Under the pieces are notes generated by a model. The model worked only from the letters and a program-made list of their open reading frames with translations. It was not told the origin of the DNA and did not search any database. Below, one piece after another: positions 25,936 to 33,427 of a stretch of 33,427 nt of DNA (positions are counted from its first letter, which is position 1; each line of letters starts with the position of its first letter). The DNA is from an uncultured Acidimicrobiales bacterium (GTDB taxonomy: Bacteria > Actinomycetota > Acidimicrobiia > Acidimicrobiales > SZUA-35): the NCBI GenBank assembly GCA_937976305.1, contig CALJSB010000008.1, positions 1 through 33,427 of the forward strand. Direction: 5' to 3'. A program made the translations under genes and the position numbers.

Positions 25936-27396
25936 ATGACAGCAACAAGCGTTGAGGTTGTTGACGGCGGACAACATGAAGTCGTGCCCCCGGTCGGGGC
26001 GCCGAAGGTGCGTGAGCCTGGGCCCACCCTTGAACGAGCGCTCGGCTGGTTGCTGACGGTGCTTGGGTTCTACATCGGGGCCCGCACCATTCGCGACAAC
26101 AGCTTCCTCACCCACCTCACAACGGGCGATCTCATTCGCTTCGAGGGGTCAGTGCCAACAGTCGACCCGTACTCCCGTACCGCAAGCGGCGAACCATGGA
26201 CGGTGCAGAGTTGGCTCGCGAGCCTCTGGTACAGCGTTCTCGCCGATCTGGGCGGCGGCACAGCAATTCGGCTTGGTAACGGCGTGCTCACCGGCATGCT
26301 CACCCATCTCGCCTGGCGCCTGTCTGATCGTTCGCCTGTTCTCCTGCTTCGGTTCGCTGTCGTTGGCCTCGTGATCATGGTGGGTGCAACAACATGGACA
26401 CCTCGGCCGTTGCTGTTCGGGCTGGTCGGCATTGCCCTTGTGATGATGGTGCTGCAGCACCGCCTCGACGCTCGGTGGCTCGTCCCCGTGATGTGGTTGT
26501 GGGTCAACACCCACGGATCGTTCCCTCTTGCGTTCGTTCTGATCGGTGCCGTCGCTGTCGGCGCCACGATCGATGATCGCCGACTGCCGTTGGGTGAGAT
26601 GCGTGTCTTCGGTTGGGCGTTGGTCGGGATGCTTGGTGGTGCGATCAACCCCCTCGGCACCCGACTCCTGACCTTTCCGGTCGAACTGTTGTCGAAGAGC
26701 GAGGCCCTCGACGGCGTCGCGGAGTGGGGCACCCCAGAATTTGATCGCACGTTCGAGCGCTTGTTCTTGGCCATGGTGTTCGGTCTGATCGTTGCTGCTC
26801 GGGCTCGTGCCCCGTGGCGCGACCTCGTCCCTGCTGTGGTTTTTGCACTGGCCGGCTTCCTGGCTGTCCGCAACATCGGCGTCGCTGTTGTGGTGGCAGT
26901 GCTTGCGCTCACGCCGGCATGGAAGCCAGCGATGCGGACAATGACCGGACACGAGCGGGGCATTGTCAGCAAGGCCATCGGTGTCGTCGCTGCCCTTGGG
27001 CTCGTCTTTTCGTTTGTCCTGACCGCACGCACAACCGACCTGGCCCTCGAGCGGTACCCCGTCGATCAAATCAATTGGCTCGAACAGCAAGACCTGATCG
27101 CCGCCGACGATGTGAATCTCATCCATCGCGACGTCGTGGGCAACTACATGCATTGGCGATTCGGCCTCGATGCGCACGTCTTCGTCGATGACCGATTCGA
27201 CTTCTATCCCCAGGACGTGCTCGACGACCACAAAGACTTGATCTTTGGCGGCGACTTCAACGAGATTCTCGAGCGTCGTGACGCCGAGGTGATCTTGTGG
27301 CAATCAGAGGGTCTGTTCGCCGATTGGCTCCGAGGTTCTGACGATTGGCGAGTCGTTCAAGAGGACGACGACTGGCTGGTTGCGCTGCCGAACTGA
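25936..27396 (+). CDS. Polytopic membrane protein, GT-C glycosyltransferase-like, function unknown
   Basis: The 486-residue protein has a soluble N-terminus of ~35 residues, about ten hydrophobic segments between ~37 and ~365, and a soluble C-terminal ~115 residues. PTVDPYSRTASGEPWTVQSWLASLWYSV after the first segment, and the C-terminal GNYMHWRFGLDAHVFVDDRFDFYPQDVL, resemble a group of GT-C-like membrane proteins that often carry a G-Y-L-W plus F-D-R pattern at that place. Catalytic residues cannot be assigned. The ATG at 25936 has an AGGA site 12 bases upstream. It follows tadC by 65 bases on the same strand and may be co-transcribed, for instance to modify pilins, but that is speculation. 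Confidence 0.7.
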   Translation: MTATSVEVVDGGQHEVVPPVGAPKVREPGPTLERALGWLLTVLGFYIGARTIRDNSFLTHLTTGDLIRFEGSVPTVDPYSRTASGEPWTVQSWLASLWYSVLADLGGGTAIRLGNGVLTGMLTHLAWRLSDRSPVLLLRFAVVGLVIMVGATTWTPRPLLFGLVGIALVMMVLQHRLDARWLVPVMWLWVNTHGSFPLAFVLIGAVAVGATIDDRRLPLGEMRVFGWALVGMLGGAINPLGTRLLTFPVELLSKSEALDGVAEWGTPEFDRTFERLFLAMVFGLIVAARARAPWRDLVPAVVFALAGFLAVRNIGVAVVVAVLALTPAWKPAMRTMTGHERGIVSKAIGVVAALGLVFSFVLTARTTDLALERYPVDQINWLEQQDLIAADDVNLIHRDVVGNYMHWRFGLDAHVFVDDRFDFYPQDVLDDHKDLIFGGDFNEILERRDAEVILWQSEGLFADWLRGSDDWRVVQEDDDWLVALPN

Positions 27397-27424
27397 GCCG
27401 GGGCCGGCGACGAAACGGCAGCCG

Positions 27425-29449
27425 TCATGGCATGTCGCGCAGCTCACGTTTGAGGTCTTTGATCTCGTCCCGCAGACGAGCGGCGTACTCGAAGCGAAGG
27501 TCGGCTGATGCCTCGCGCATCTCGTCTTCGAGGGTGAGGATCAGGCGGCGCAATTCGTCTTCTGGCAGCTCGGCCAGATCGCGAATCTTCTTCTCTTCTT
27601 CGGGGCGACGCTTGCGCTTGCCGCCGTCGGGAAGTGGGGCTTTCTCCTCGGTCGGGCGCAGCATGGCGAGGATGTCGGTGACGGCCTTGCGAACCGTTTG
27701 TGGATCAATGCCGTGTTCTTCGTTGTAGGCGATCTGGAGTCCGCGCCGGCGATTGGTCTCGCTCATGGCTTTCTGCATCGAATCGGTGATCTTGTCGGCG
27801 TACATGATCACTCGGCCATCGACGTTTCGAGCAGCTCGACCGATGGTCTGGATGAGCGATGTTTCGGACCGTAGGAACCCTTCCTTGTCGGCGTCGAGGA
27901 TCGTCACCAACTGGACTTCGGGAAGGTCGAGGCCTTCTCGCAGCAGGTTGATGCCGACCAATACGTCGAACTCGCCGAGGCGGAGCCCTCGCAGCGTTTC
28001 GATGCGCTGAATCGTGTCGATCTCAGAGTGCAGGTAGCGGACTCGCAGCCCCTGCTCAAGCAGGTATTCGGTGAGGTCCTCGGCCATCTTCTTGGTGAGG
28101 GTGGTGACGAGCACCCGACCATCGTTTTCAATGACGCCGTTGATCTCTTCGAGGAGGTCGTCGATCTGACCCTTTGTGGGCCGGATCACGACCTCGGGGT
28201 CGATGAGGCCGGTCGGTCGAACGATTTGTTCGACGATCTGTGTGGAATGCTCGTATTCGTAGTCGCTGGGCGTCGCTGACAGAAAGACGGTCTGGCCCGC
28301 TCGTTCGAGCCACTCTTCGAACCGAAGCGGGCGATTGTCGGCTGCTGAAGGAAGCCGAAAGCCGTGTTCGATGAGGGTGTCCTTGCGGCTCCGGTCGCCT
28401 GCGTATTGCCCATGCAGCTGGGGGATGGCCACGTGGCTCTCATCGATGACGGTGAGGTAGTCGTCTCCGAAGAAGTCGATCAACGTATAGGGAGCCTCGC
28501 CGGGGGAGCGGCCGTCGATGTGGCGGCTGTAGTTCTCGATGCCATTGCAGAAGCCGACCTCTTGCATCATCTCGAGGTCGTACTGGGTACGCATACGCAG
28601 CCGCTGGGCCTCGAGCAGTTTGTTGTCGCTCTCGAACTCGGCGAGCCGCTCCTGTAGCTCGACTTCGATCGAGTTGATCGCTTTGTGCATGAGCTCGTCG
28701 TCCGCGACGTAGTGCGTTGCCGGAAACATGGCCAGTTCGGTGAGATCTTGCAGACGTTCACCGGTGAGCGGGTCGACAGCCGTGATGGTCTCGATCTCGT
28801 CGCCGAAGAGTTCGATGCGAACGACGAACTCTTCGTAGGCCGGGTGCACTTCGATCGTGTCGCCGCGAACGCGGAACTTGCCTCGGACGAGGTTCATGTC
28901 GTTGCGCTCGTAGCGCATGTCGATCAGGCGTTCCAAGATCTCTCGCTGATCGTGCTCCTCCCCAGTTCGCAGCACAAGCAGTCGCGATCGGTACGTCTCA
29001 GGCGAGCCGAGGCCGTAGATGCACGAAACCGAAGCAACAACGATGACGTCTTTGCGGGTGAGAAGACCAGCGGTGGCTGCATGGCGGAGTCGGTCGATCT
29101 CGTCGTTGACCGAGCTGTCCTTTTCGATGTAGGTGTCGCTCGAAGGGATGTAGGCCTCCGGCTGGTAGTAGTCGTAGTAGCTGACGAAGTACTCGACTTT
29201 GTTCTCAGGGAAGAACTCTCGAAACTCGTTTGCCAGCTGTGCGGCGAGCGACTTGTTGGGCGCAATGACGAGCGTGGGCTTCTGGACTTGTTCGATCGTC
29301 CACGCGATCGTCGCCGACTTGCCTGAGCCCGTGATGCCGAGCAGCGTCTGGAACCGTTCGCCGTCGTTGATGCCGCGAGACAACGCCTCAATAGCGCCGG
29401 GCTGGTCCCCGGCCGGTTCGAACTCCGACACCATCTTGAACGGCGGCAT
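27425..29449 (-). CDS. uvrB: Excinuclease ABC subunit B
   Basis: The 674-residue DNA-damage recognition helicase has Walker A GITGSGKS (38-45), the beta-hairpin region [21 protein letters not shown] that wedges into DNA (~90-110), DESHV in the helicase core, [17 protein letters not shown] and [13 protein letters not shown] of the second helicase domain, and a C-terminal UVR motif (~635-670) that contacts UvrC. It works with UvrA and UvrC in nucleotide excision repair. The frame is open to 29488, but UvrB proteins begin with the segment at [10 protein letters not shown], so the ATG at 29449 is chosen; no strong ribosome site is visible. The inverted-repeat element begins 49 bases upstream. Confidence 0.96.
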   Translation of the reverse strand: MPPFKMVSEFEPAGDQPGAIEALSRGINDGERFQTLLGITGSGKSATIAWTIEQVQKPTLVIAPNKSLAAQLANEFREFFPENKVEYFVSYYDYYQPEAYIPSSDTYIEKDSSVNDEIDRLRHAATAGLLTRKDVIVVASVSCIYGLGSPETYRSRLLVLRTGEEHDQREILERLIDMRYERNDMNLVRGKFRVRGDTIEVHPAYEEFVVRIELFGDEIETITAVDPLTGERLQDLTELAMFPATHYVADDELMHKAINSIEVELQERLAEFESDNKLLEAQRLRMRTQYDLEMMQEVGFCNGIENYSRHIDGRSPGEAPYTLIDFFGDDYLTVIDESHVAIPQLHGQYAGDRSRKDTLIEHGFRLPSAADNRPLRFEEWLERAGQTVFLSATPSDYEYEHSTQIVEQIVRPTGLIDPEVVIRPTKGQIDDLLEEINGVIENDGRVLVTTLTKKMAEDLTEYLLEQGLRVRYLHSEIDTIQRIETLRGLRLGEFDVLVGINLLREGLDLPEVQLVTILDADKEGFLRSETSLIQTIGRAARNVDGRVIMYADKITDSMQKAMSETNRRRGLQIAYNEEHGIDPQTVRKAVTDILAMLRPTEEKAPLPDGGKRKRRPEEEKKIRDLAELPEDELRRLILTLEDEMREASADLRFEYAARLRDEIKDLKRELRDMP

Positions 29450-29498
29450 GCCGCCATCGTAATGATGGGCTGCGACACTCAACCCCAAGAACCCTCTG

Positions 29499-29522
29499 AG
29501 GGGTCAGGTCTCAAACGTCAAC
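29499..29522 (+). repeat. Left inverted repeat of the coaE-uvrB element
   Basis: 24 bases starting AGGGGTCAGGTCT. They match the reverse complement of 29683-29706 at 22 of 24 positions; the mismatches are at positions 14 and 21. The core AGGGGTCAGGTCT is reminiscent of REP-type sequences moved by REP-associated tyrosine transposases, from memory only. Confidence 0.88.
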
Positions 29523-29660
29523 AGCGTCACGAATCTGCGTACGGTGCCGAGCTTCTACCGTCGGCTCGGGTTTGTTGAGACCAGCGAAACCGGATCGCTT
29601 GCCTCTGATCCTTCGAAAGAGGAGCGCAAGATGTCGCTTCGGCTGGAACGCACGATCTGA
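29517..29660 (+). pseudogene. C-terminal fragment of a GNAT-type acetyltransferase
   Basis: The frame reads 47 residues ending in TGA. The segment LRTVPSFYRRLGFVET matches the last helix-strand of GNAT enzymes (usually ..pFYerlGF...), followed by a short tail ending LRLERTI. The frame stays open back only to a stop at 29463-29465, and no start codon or acetyl-CoA-binding loop is present. The rest of the gene is missing. It lies on the strand opposite to uvrB and coaE, inside the inverted-repeat element. Confidence 0.6.
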
Positions 29661-29682
29661 CCTGCTTCACCCAGAGTGCCCC

Positions 29683-29706
29683 GTTAACGTTTCAGACCTG
29701 ACCCCT
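29683..29706 (-). repeat. Right inverted repeat of the coaE-uvrB element
   Basis: The reverse complement begins AGGGGTCAGGTCTG and ends ACGTTAAC. Its outer edge overlaps the coaE stop codon (29705-29707). ACCCC-TAC-GGGGT at 29701-29713 forms a small hairpin at the edge. Confidence 0.88.
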
Positions 29707-30403
29707 ACGGGGTGAGTGAGAGGGAGGTGAGCCAGGTCCAGCAGCGGTCGATTTCGGCGTCGAGGTGGGCGAGGTCGCCGTTGTTGTCGATCACGAAGTC
29801 GGCATACGACAGGCGTTCCTCTCGGGAAACCTGGGCCGCAATACGGGCCTCGGCATCCTCGGCTGAGAAGCCGCGATGCTCAACGAGGCGCTCGAGCGCA
29901 AGCTCCACCGAGCAATCGACGATCACGATGTGCTCGGGGGTCGGGGCGGACCCTTCGCTCGAGGCGTCTTCAGGGTTGCCCTCCGCATCGATCTGGCCCT
30001 TGGCCGCCTTTTCTTCTGCCTTCTTGATGCTCTCGACCAACAGCGGGTTGTCGAGGATCACCATCGTGTTTGACCCTGTCTCGGCATCGATCTCGATGGC
30101 GTGTCGGATGCGGCGTTCAGTCTCGGTGCGCACGGCAGGGTGCACGATCTTGTTGATCGCCTCAAGTTCGGCCTTGTCGGAAAAAACGATGTTGGCGACT
30201 TCGGGCCGGTTGAGCGTGCCGTCTTCGCCGACAATGCGGTCGCCCCAGCGCTCCACCATCGCAACGAAGACCGGCTCGCCTGGCTGTTGAAGGTCCTTGA
30301 CGATCGCATCAGCATCAATCACGACCGCTCCCCGTTCAGCCAGTCGTTCGGAGGCTGACGACTTGCCTGAGCCGATTCCACCGGTGAGTCCAATCAACTT
30401 CAT
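29705..30403 (-). CDS. coaE: Dephospho-CoA kinase
   Basis: The 232-residue enzyme phosphorylates dephospho-CoA in the last step of CoA synthesis. The P-loop is GGIGSGKS (8-15), followed by VIDADAIVKDL (substrate-binding Asp region), IVHPAVR and VILDNPLLVES. An insert of about 30 residues (~127-160: KKAEEKAAKGQIDAEGNPED and following) with low-complexity Glu/Ala/Ser content separates that strand from HIVIVDCSVELALERL. Most CoaE proteins are ~200 residues. In E. coli-type enzymes the equivalent strand reads D.PLL.E; here DNPLLVES keeps it. The last residues and stop come from the neighbouring repeat. The ATG at 30403 lacks an obvious ribosome site. Confidence 0.94.
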   Translation of the reverse strand: MKLIGLTGGIGSGKSSASERLAERGAVVIDADAIVKDLQQPGEPVFVAMVERWGDRIVGEDGTLNRPEVANIVFSDKAELEAINKIVHPAVRTETERRIRHAIEIDAETGSNTMVILDNPLLVESIKKAEEKAAKGQIDAEGNPEDASSEGSAPTPEHIVIVDCSVELALERLVEHRGFSAEDAEARIAAQVSREERLSYADFVIDNNGDLAHLDAEIDRCWTWLTSLSLTP

Positions 30404-30505
30404 GGCCGCACGCTAACCCACGGACCCGGCCAGGCGAACTCCGAACCTGGGCCGAAGGGGCCACAGATCTGGGCCGTTCGCCTTAGGTATGGGAGCCGAT
30501 GGCCG

Positions 30506-32416
30506 ATGGGAGTCACGCGCATCGCGGCGTTGCGCGCTTCCATCATGAAGTTCTCTCCTCCGAACAGCTCGGCCACTCCCGAGTCATCGTCGCCCGACGG
30601 CCGAGCCACAGAGCCCGACCCGTTGCTTCACGACCGCTTCCTCGAACGGAGGGACACCTCGGTCGCGGCCGGTACCGCAGTCTCAGACGGCAACTCAGGG
30701 TTGTCATCCAGCGGAGTCGTCGAGCGTCGCTTTGTCCGGGGCCGACGTTCTGTCGATCAACCCGCTGCGGTCCGTTCGGTGTTGTTGCTCGACGACAAGG
30801 ACCAACTCGAGCCGTTCGCTCCCGCGGTGCTCGCCGTTCGCTGGGCGACGACCGTGGCATGCCTGGCACTGTCGTGGACGGCTTTTGCCGCCCAAGACTG
30901 GTCGATCATTCCGTGGACCGGCGCAATTCTCGCCAATACCGCCATTCGAACCGTCACTCCGCTCCGCTACGACGGGTCGACTCGATCGACGCTCAATCTT
31001 CTGATTGAGGTTGCCTTCAACTTCCTCGCCGTTTCAGCGACAAATTCGTGGGAATCCCCGCTTGTCTTGGCGCTCGTCAATGCCGTGATCGTCGCCGCGT
31101 TTGCGCGGGGCTTCGGCTTCGGCATCAGAATCGGCGCCGCGTCAGCCATTTCGGTGTCCGTTGCCAGCCTCTTGCAGAACTCGTGGACCGACGCTGACGT
31201 CGTCGTCGCTGGGCGATGGACAACAGTGCTGATCCTGGGCGGAATCGTCGCCGGCTATGCCCGCCGCATCTCGTGGGAAGCAGCACAGCAGCACTCGTTG
31301 GCTCTGTCGCGCCTCACCAGGCTCGCCGACGCGAACACCCTGCTGTCGACGCTTCACCGAGTGGCGCAAACGTTGCCGGCGTCGCTCGACTCCGATGAGG
31401 TGCTCGATTCAGCCGTCACCCGGCTCCGAGGCCTGCTCGACTTCGAGTCGGTCGCCATCATGACCACTGACGAGACGGACCGATCACTCACCGTCGTCAA
31501 GCGAGCGGGAGCAAAAACCGCGTCACGGTTCGCCTTCTCTGACCTTCCGCCGATCGCGCAGCGAGCCATTCGAACTCACTCTGCGGTCATCGCTGATGGT
31601 GATGCTGATGGCGAGATCGGCCTGCTGAGTACGTCGACCTCGGCCATGTATGCGCCGATGCTGGCCCGCGGCACGCTCATCGGCCTGATCGCCCTCGAAC
31701 GTTCGGGTGCAGAAGAGTTCTCAACGCGTGACCTCGAGGTCGTTCGAGCCTTCGTTGAGCCCACCGCTCTGGCCATCGACAACGCCCGCTGGTTCTCGCG
31801 AATCAGAACCGTTGGCGCCGACGAAGAGCGAACTCGCATCGCCCGTGATCTGCATGACCGGATTGGTCAGGCGCTCGCGTATCTTGCGTTCGAGCTCGAC
31901 CGAGTCGTGCGTCGCAACGAAATGGGCGAGCCAGTCGACGCCGCGCTCGAAGAGCTACGAGGTGCGCTGCGAGATGTCGTTGGCGAAGTTCGGGACACGC
32001 TCTATGACCTTCGCAGCGACGTTGATGACAACAAGGACTTTGGCGCCATGATGGAGGAGTTCTCAGACCGCGTCTCGGTGCGAAGCGATCTGGACATCAC
32101 GCTCACGTCGACCCGGGATCGGCGATTGCCGATTCGACAAGAACGAGAGATGTGGAGAATTGCACAGGAAGCGCTCATCAATGTGGAGCGACATGCCGAT
32201 GCAAAGAGAGTGAACATTTCGTGGCACTGCAACGGCGCGTCAGCCGAGCTCCTCGTCTCTGATGACGGGGTTGGCTTCGCTGGTGATGCTGGCCGTGCCG
32301 ATTCATATGGCCTCATGGGCATGAGGGAACGGGCTGCGTCGATTGGCGCGACCCTCGAGTTTCACTCCGCCATAGGAGAAGGGACGACAGTACGGTGCAG
32401 TCTCAAGGAGAGGTAA
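30506..32416 (+). CDS. Membrane sensor histidine kinase, NarL-partner type (HisKA_3) with GAF domain
   Basis: The 636-residue product has a polar N-terminus (~1-105), a membrane domain of about five or six hydrophobic segments (~112-255), a GAF domain (~285-430: VAIMTTDETDRSLTVV, then APMLARGTLIGLIALERSG) and a kinase core. Phospho-acceptor His450 sits in ERTRIARDLHDRIGQ, typical of HisKA_3. The ATPase has WRIAQEALINVERHADA, VSDDGVGF and GLMGMRERAASIGATLEF. It probably senses a membrane or small-molecule signal and phosphorylates the regulator overlapping its 3' end. The ATG at 30506 has GGGAG 10 bases upstream; M14 at 30545 is an alternative. Confidence 0.9.
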   Translation: MGVTRIAALRASIMKFSPPNSSATPESSSPDGRATEPDPLLHDRFLERRDTSVAAGTAVSDGNSGLSSSGVVERRFVRGRRSVDQPAAVRSVLLLDDKDQLEPFAPAVLAVRWATTVACLALSWTAFAAQDWSIIPWTGAILANTAIRTVTPLRYDGSTRSTLNLLIEVAFNFLAVSATNSWESPLVLALVNAVIVAAFARGFGFGIRIGAASAISVSVASLLQNSWTDADVVVAGRWTTVLILGGIVAGYARRISWEAAQQHSLALSRLTRLADANTLLSTLHRVAQTLPASLDSDEVLDSAVTRLRGLLDFESVAIMTTDETDRSLTVVKRAGAKTASRFAFSDLPPIAQRAIRTHSAVIADGDADGEIGLLSTSTSAMYAPMLARGTLIGLIALERSGAEEFSTRDLEVVRAFVEPTALAIDNARWFSRIRTVGADEERTRIARDLHDRIGQALAYLAFELDRVVRRNEMGEPVDAALEELRGALRDVVGEVRDTLYDLRSDVDDNKDFGAMMEEFSDRVSVRSDLDITLTSTRDRRLPIRQEREMWRIAQEALINVERHADAKRVNISWHCNGASAELLVSDDGVGFAGDAGRADSYGLMGMRERAASIGATLEFHSAIGEGTTVRCSLKER

Positions 32417-33111
32417 CCCAGAAGACGGGTGTTGGCAGCAAGGTTGCTGCCGGTGCCAGCGGTGATCCCGCGGTCATCCGTCTGATGCTTGCCGACGACC
32501 ACCGCATGCTGCGTGAAGGCTTGCGCCGCTCAATGAGCGAGCGTGGCTTTGATGTTGTGGGCGAAGCTCGTGATGGAGCAGAAGCAGTTGACCTCGCCGC
32601 CGCTCTGCGGCCCGATGTCATCCTGATGGATGTCACCATGCCAGAGCTCGACGGGGTCGAAGCAACCAAGCAGATCAAGGCTCGTCAGCCGGACGTTCGC
32701 ATCGTGATGTTGACCATGCATGCCGACCAAGACGTCTTGGCCGAAGCCATCCGCTCCGGAGCCAACGGCTACCTGGTGAAGGATTGCTCGACCGACGAGA
32801 TCGCCTCGGCGATCGAATCTGTCGCCGGTGGCGAGACCGCATTGTCGCCTCGCCTCGCCGCTTCGATGCTGGCTGAGGTTCGTCGTCAGGACTCCAAGTC
32901 CGAGAACGAGCGAGTCATCACCAAGCGTGAAGAGGAAGTGCTCCAGCTGATCGCTGACGGCTGCTCAACTCCCGAGGTTGCTGAGCGGCTTTACATCAGC
33001 CAGAAGACGGTGAAAAACCACCTGGCATCGATCTATCAGAAGCTCGATGCTCGAGATCGCACACAGGCCGTTCTCCAAGCCGTGCGTATGGGCATCGTCA
33101 CTCTCGACTGA
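32395..33111 (+). CDS. NarL/FixJ-family response regulator
   Basis: The 238-residue product has a receiver domain with acidic residues in LADDHRM, phospho-acceptor Asp79 in VILMDVTMPELDG and Lys in YLVKD, then a LuxR-type helix-turn-helix (ITKREEEVLQLIADGCSTPEVAERLYISQKTVKNHLASIYQKL). The GTG at 32395 lies 22 bases inside the kinase gene, so the two are co-translated. The first ~27 residues are extra relative to the family, so a later start cannot be excluded. The next gene is the Flp pilin, 136 bases away, making pilus control a reasonable guess. Confidence 0.93.
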   Translation: MQSQGEVTQKTGVGSKVAAGASGDPAVIRLMLADDHRMLREGLRRSMSERGFDVVGEARDGAEAVDLAAALRPDVILMDVTMPELDGVEATKQIKARQPDVRIVMLTMHADQDVLAEAIRSGANGYLVKDCSTDEIASAIESVAGGETALSPRLAASMLAEVRRQDSKSENERVITKREEEVLQLIADGCSTPEVAERLYISQKTVKNHLASIYQKLDARDRTQAVLQAVRMGIVTLD

Positions 33112-33247
33112 GGCGAAGGTCCAACGGACTCAGCCCAATGATCCGTCGGGCCTATCCAGAAATCCGTTTGGCTCCCCGATTCATTTCGTACAAGCCGCTG
33201 GTCCGACCGGCCCTGTGGTCCAAATAACAAACACACGGAGAAATACA
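33112..33247 (+). promoter_or_regulatory. Gap upstream of the Flp pilin gene
   Basis: The 136-base gap has an AT-rich stretch CCAAATAACAAACACAC (33220-33236) directly before the ribosome site, in contrast to the GC-rich surroundings, so the message probably has an unstructured leader. ACGGA (33124-33128) and TCCGT (33142-33146) form only a weak hairpin after the regulator. No clean promoter boxes were found. Confidence 0.3.
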
Positions 33248-33427
33248 ATGCTTCACTTCGAATTCCTCTCAGCATGGATGAAGGCCCAGGCCAAGACCGA
33301 GCGTGGCGCCAGCCTCGTCGAGTACGCCCTCCTCGTCGCCCTGATCGCAGTTGTCTGCATCGCCGCCGTTACCGCCCTCGGTAACAGCGCCTCGGACAAG
33401 TTCTCACAGGTTGACTCGGCCATCGGC
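33248..33427 (+). CDS. flp: Flp/Fap-type pilin prepilin (partial, runs off the window)
   Basis: The first 60 residues are present. A 20-residue leader (MLHFEFLSAWMKAQAKTERG) is followed by ASLVEYALLVALIAVVCIAAVTALG, the standard Flp pilin core: cleavage after G20, with Glu at +5 and Tyr at +6 of the mature protein. The hydrophobic helix builds the pilus core, and the mature protein may end soon after the window edge, since Flp pilins are only ~50-60 residues. The ATG at 33248 has GGAG (33237-33240) 7 bases upstream. It is probably the substrate of the Tad machine coded at 19.4-25.9 kb. Confidence 0.95.
   Translation, partial: MLHFEFLSAWMKAQAKTERGASLVEYALLVALIAVVCIAAVTALGNSASDKFSQVDSAIG

Larger units (their letters stand above)
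29499..29706. mobile_element. Small non-autonomous element with 24-bp inverted ends
   Basis: The 208-bp segment between uvrB and coaE is bounded by near-perfect inverted repeats and contains no transposase. Inside is the 3' tail of an acetyltransferase-like gene. No target-site duplication is evident. It may be a REP pair or miniature element, or two independent REP copies on either side of a decaying gene. The right end supplies the coaE stop codon, so it could have altered the CoaE terminus. Confidence 0.6.

Overview
The window reads as a chromosomal segment of a high-GC actinobacterium, most likely class Acidimicrobiia (Ilumatobacter-like; this is an inference from gene families, no search was run). 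The supporting families are an actinobacterial LeuA, a SigR/RsrA-type ECF sigma and zinc anti-sigma pair, a GlbO-type truncated haemoglobin, a PdtaR-type ANTAR regulator, a four-domain ribosomal protein S1 and a Tad/Flp pilus locus. Most genes are housekeeping. Many neighbours are packed with ATGA or TGATG overlaps.

Layout. 1-1500: the 3' tip of an upstream gene (possibly DUF3179), then a secreted DUF5979-type surface protein bracketed by three copies of a hairpin repeat. 1510-4271 (minus): sigR-like sigma, its zinc anti-sigma and leuA. The sigma gene has a textbook SigR-type autoregulatory promoter. leuA is preceded by a candidate leucine-rich leader peptide and hairpin. 4315-7245 (plus): glbO and a secreted TAP-like alpha/beta hydrolase. 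7508-8393 (plus): HU and FabZ. 8397-12785 (minus): a type II fatty acid synthesis operon fabD-fabH-fabG-acpP-fabF, in which FabD carries an extra biotinyl/lipoyl-like barrel. 12996-13078: tRNA-Leu(CAA). 13112-19200 (plus): a small coiled-coil protein, pdtaR, polA, a methyltransferase and rpsA. 19385-25870 (plus): a tad/cpa operon (cpaB, cpaE, cpaF, a VWA-TadB fusion, tadC), followed by a multi-membrane-span protein. 27425-30403 (minus): coaE and uvrB, separated by a roughly 208-bp element with near-identical 24-bp inverted ends that contains the broken tail of an acetyltransferase gene. 30506-33111 (plus): a NarL-family two-component pair. 33248-end: a Flp pilin cut by the window edge.

How it fits together. 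polA-rpsA-coaE-uvrB, with pdtaR nearby, is a neighbourhood also seen in Mycobacterium. Here the tad operon sits inside it and the coaE/uvrB pair is inverted. The tad operon, the sensor kinase/regulator pair and the Flp pilin probably belong to one surface-pilus function.

I found no CRISPR array, prophage, intact transposase or clearly new multi-gene system. The best leads are the inverted-repeat element with its gene remnant, the VWA-TadB fusion, the FabD fusion, the leuA leader and the hairpin repeat family.
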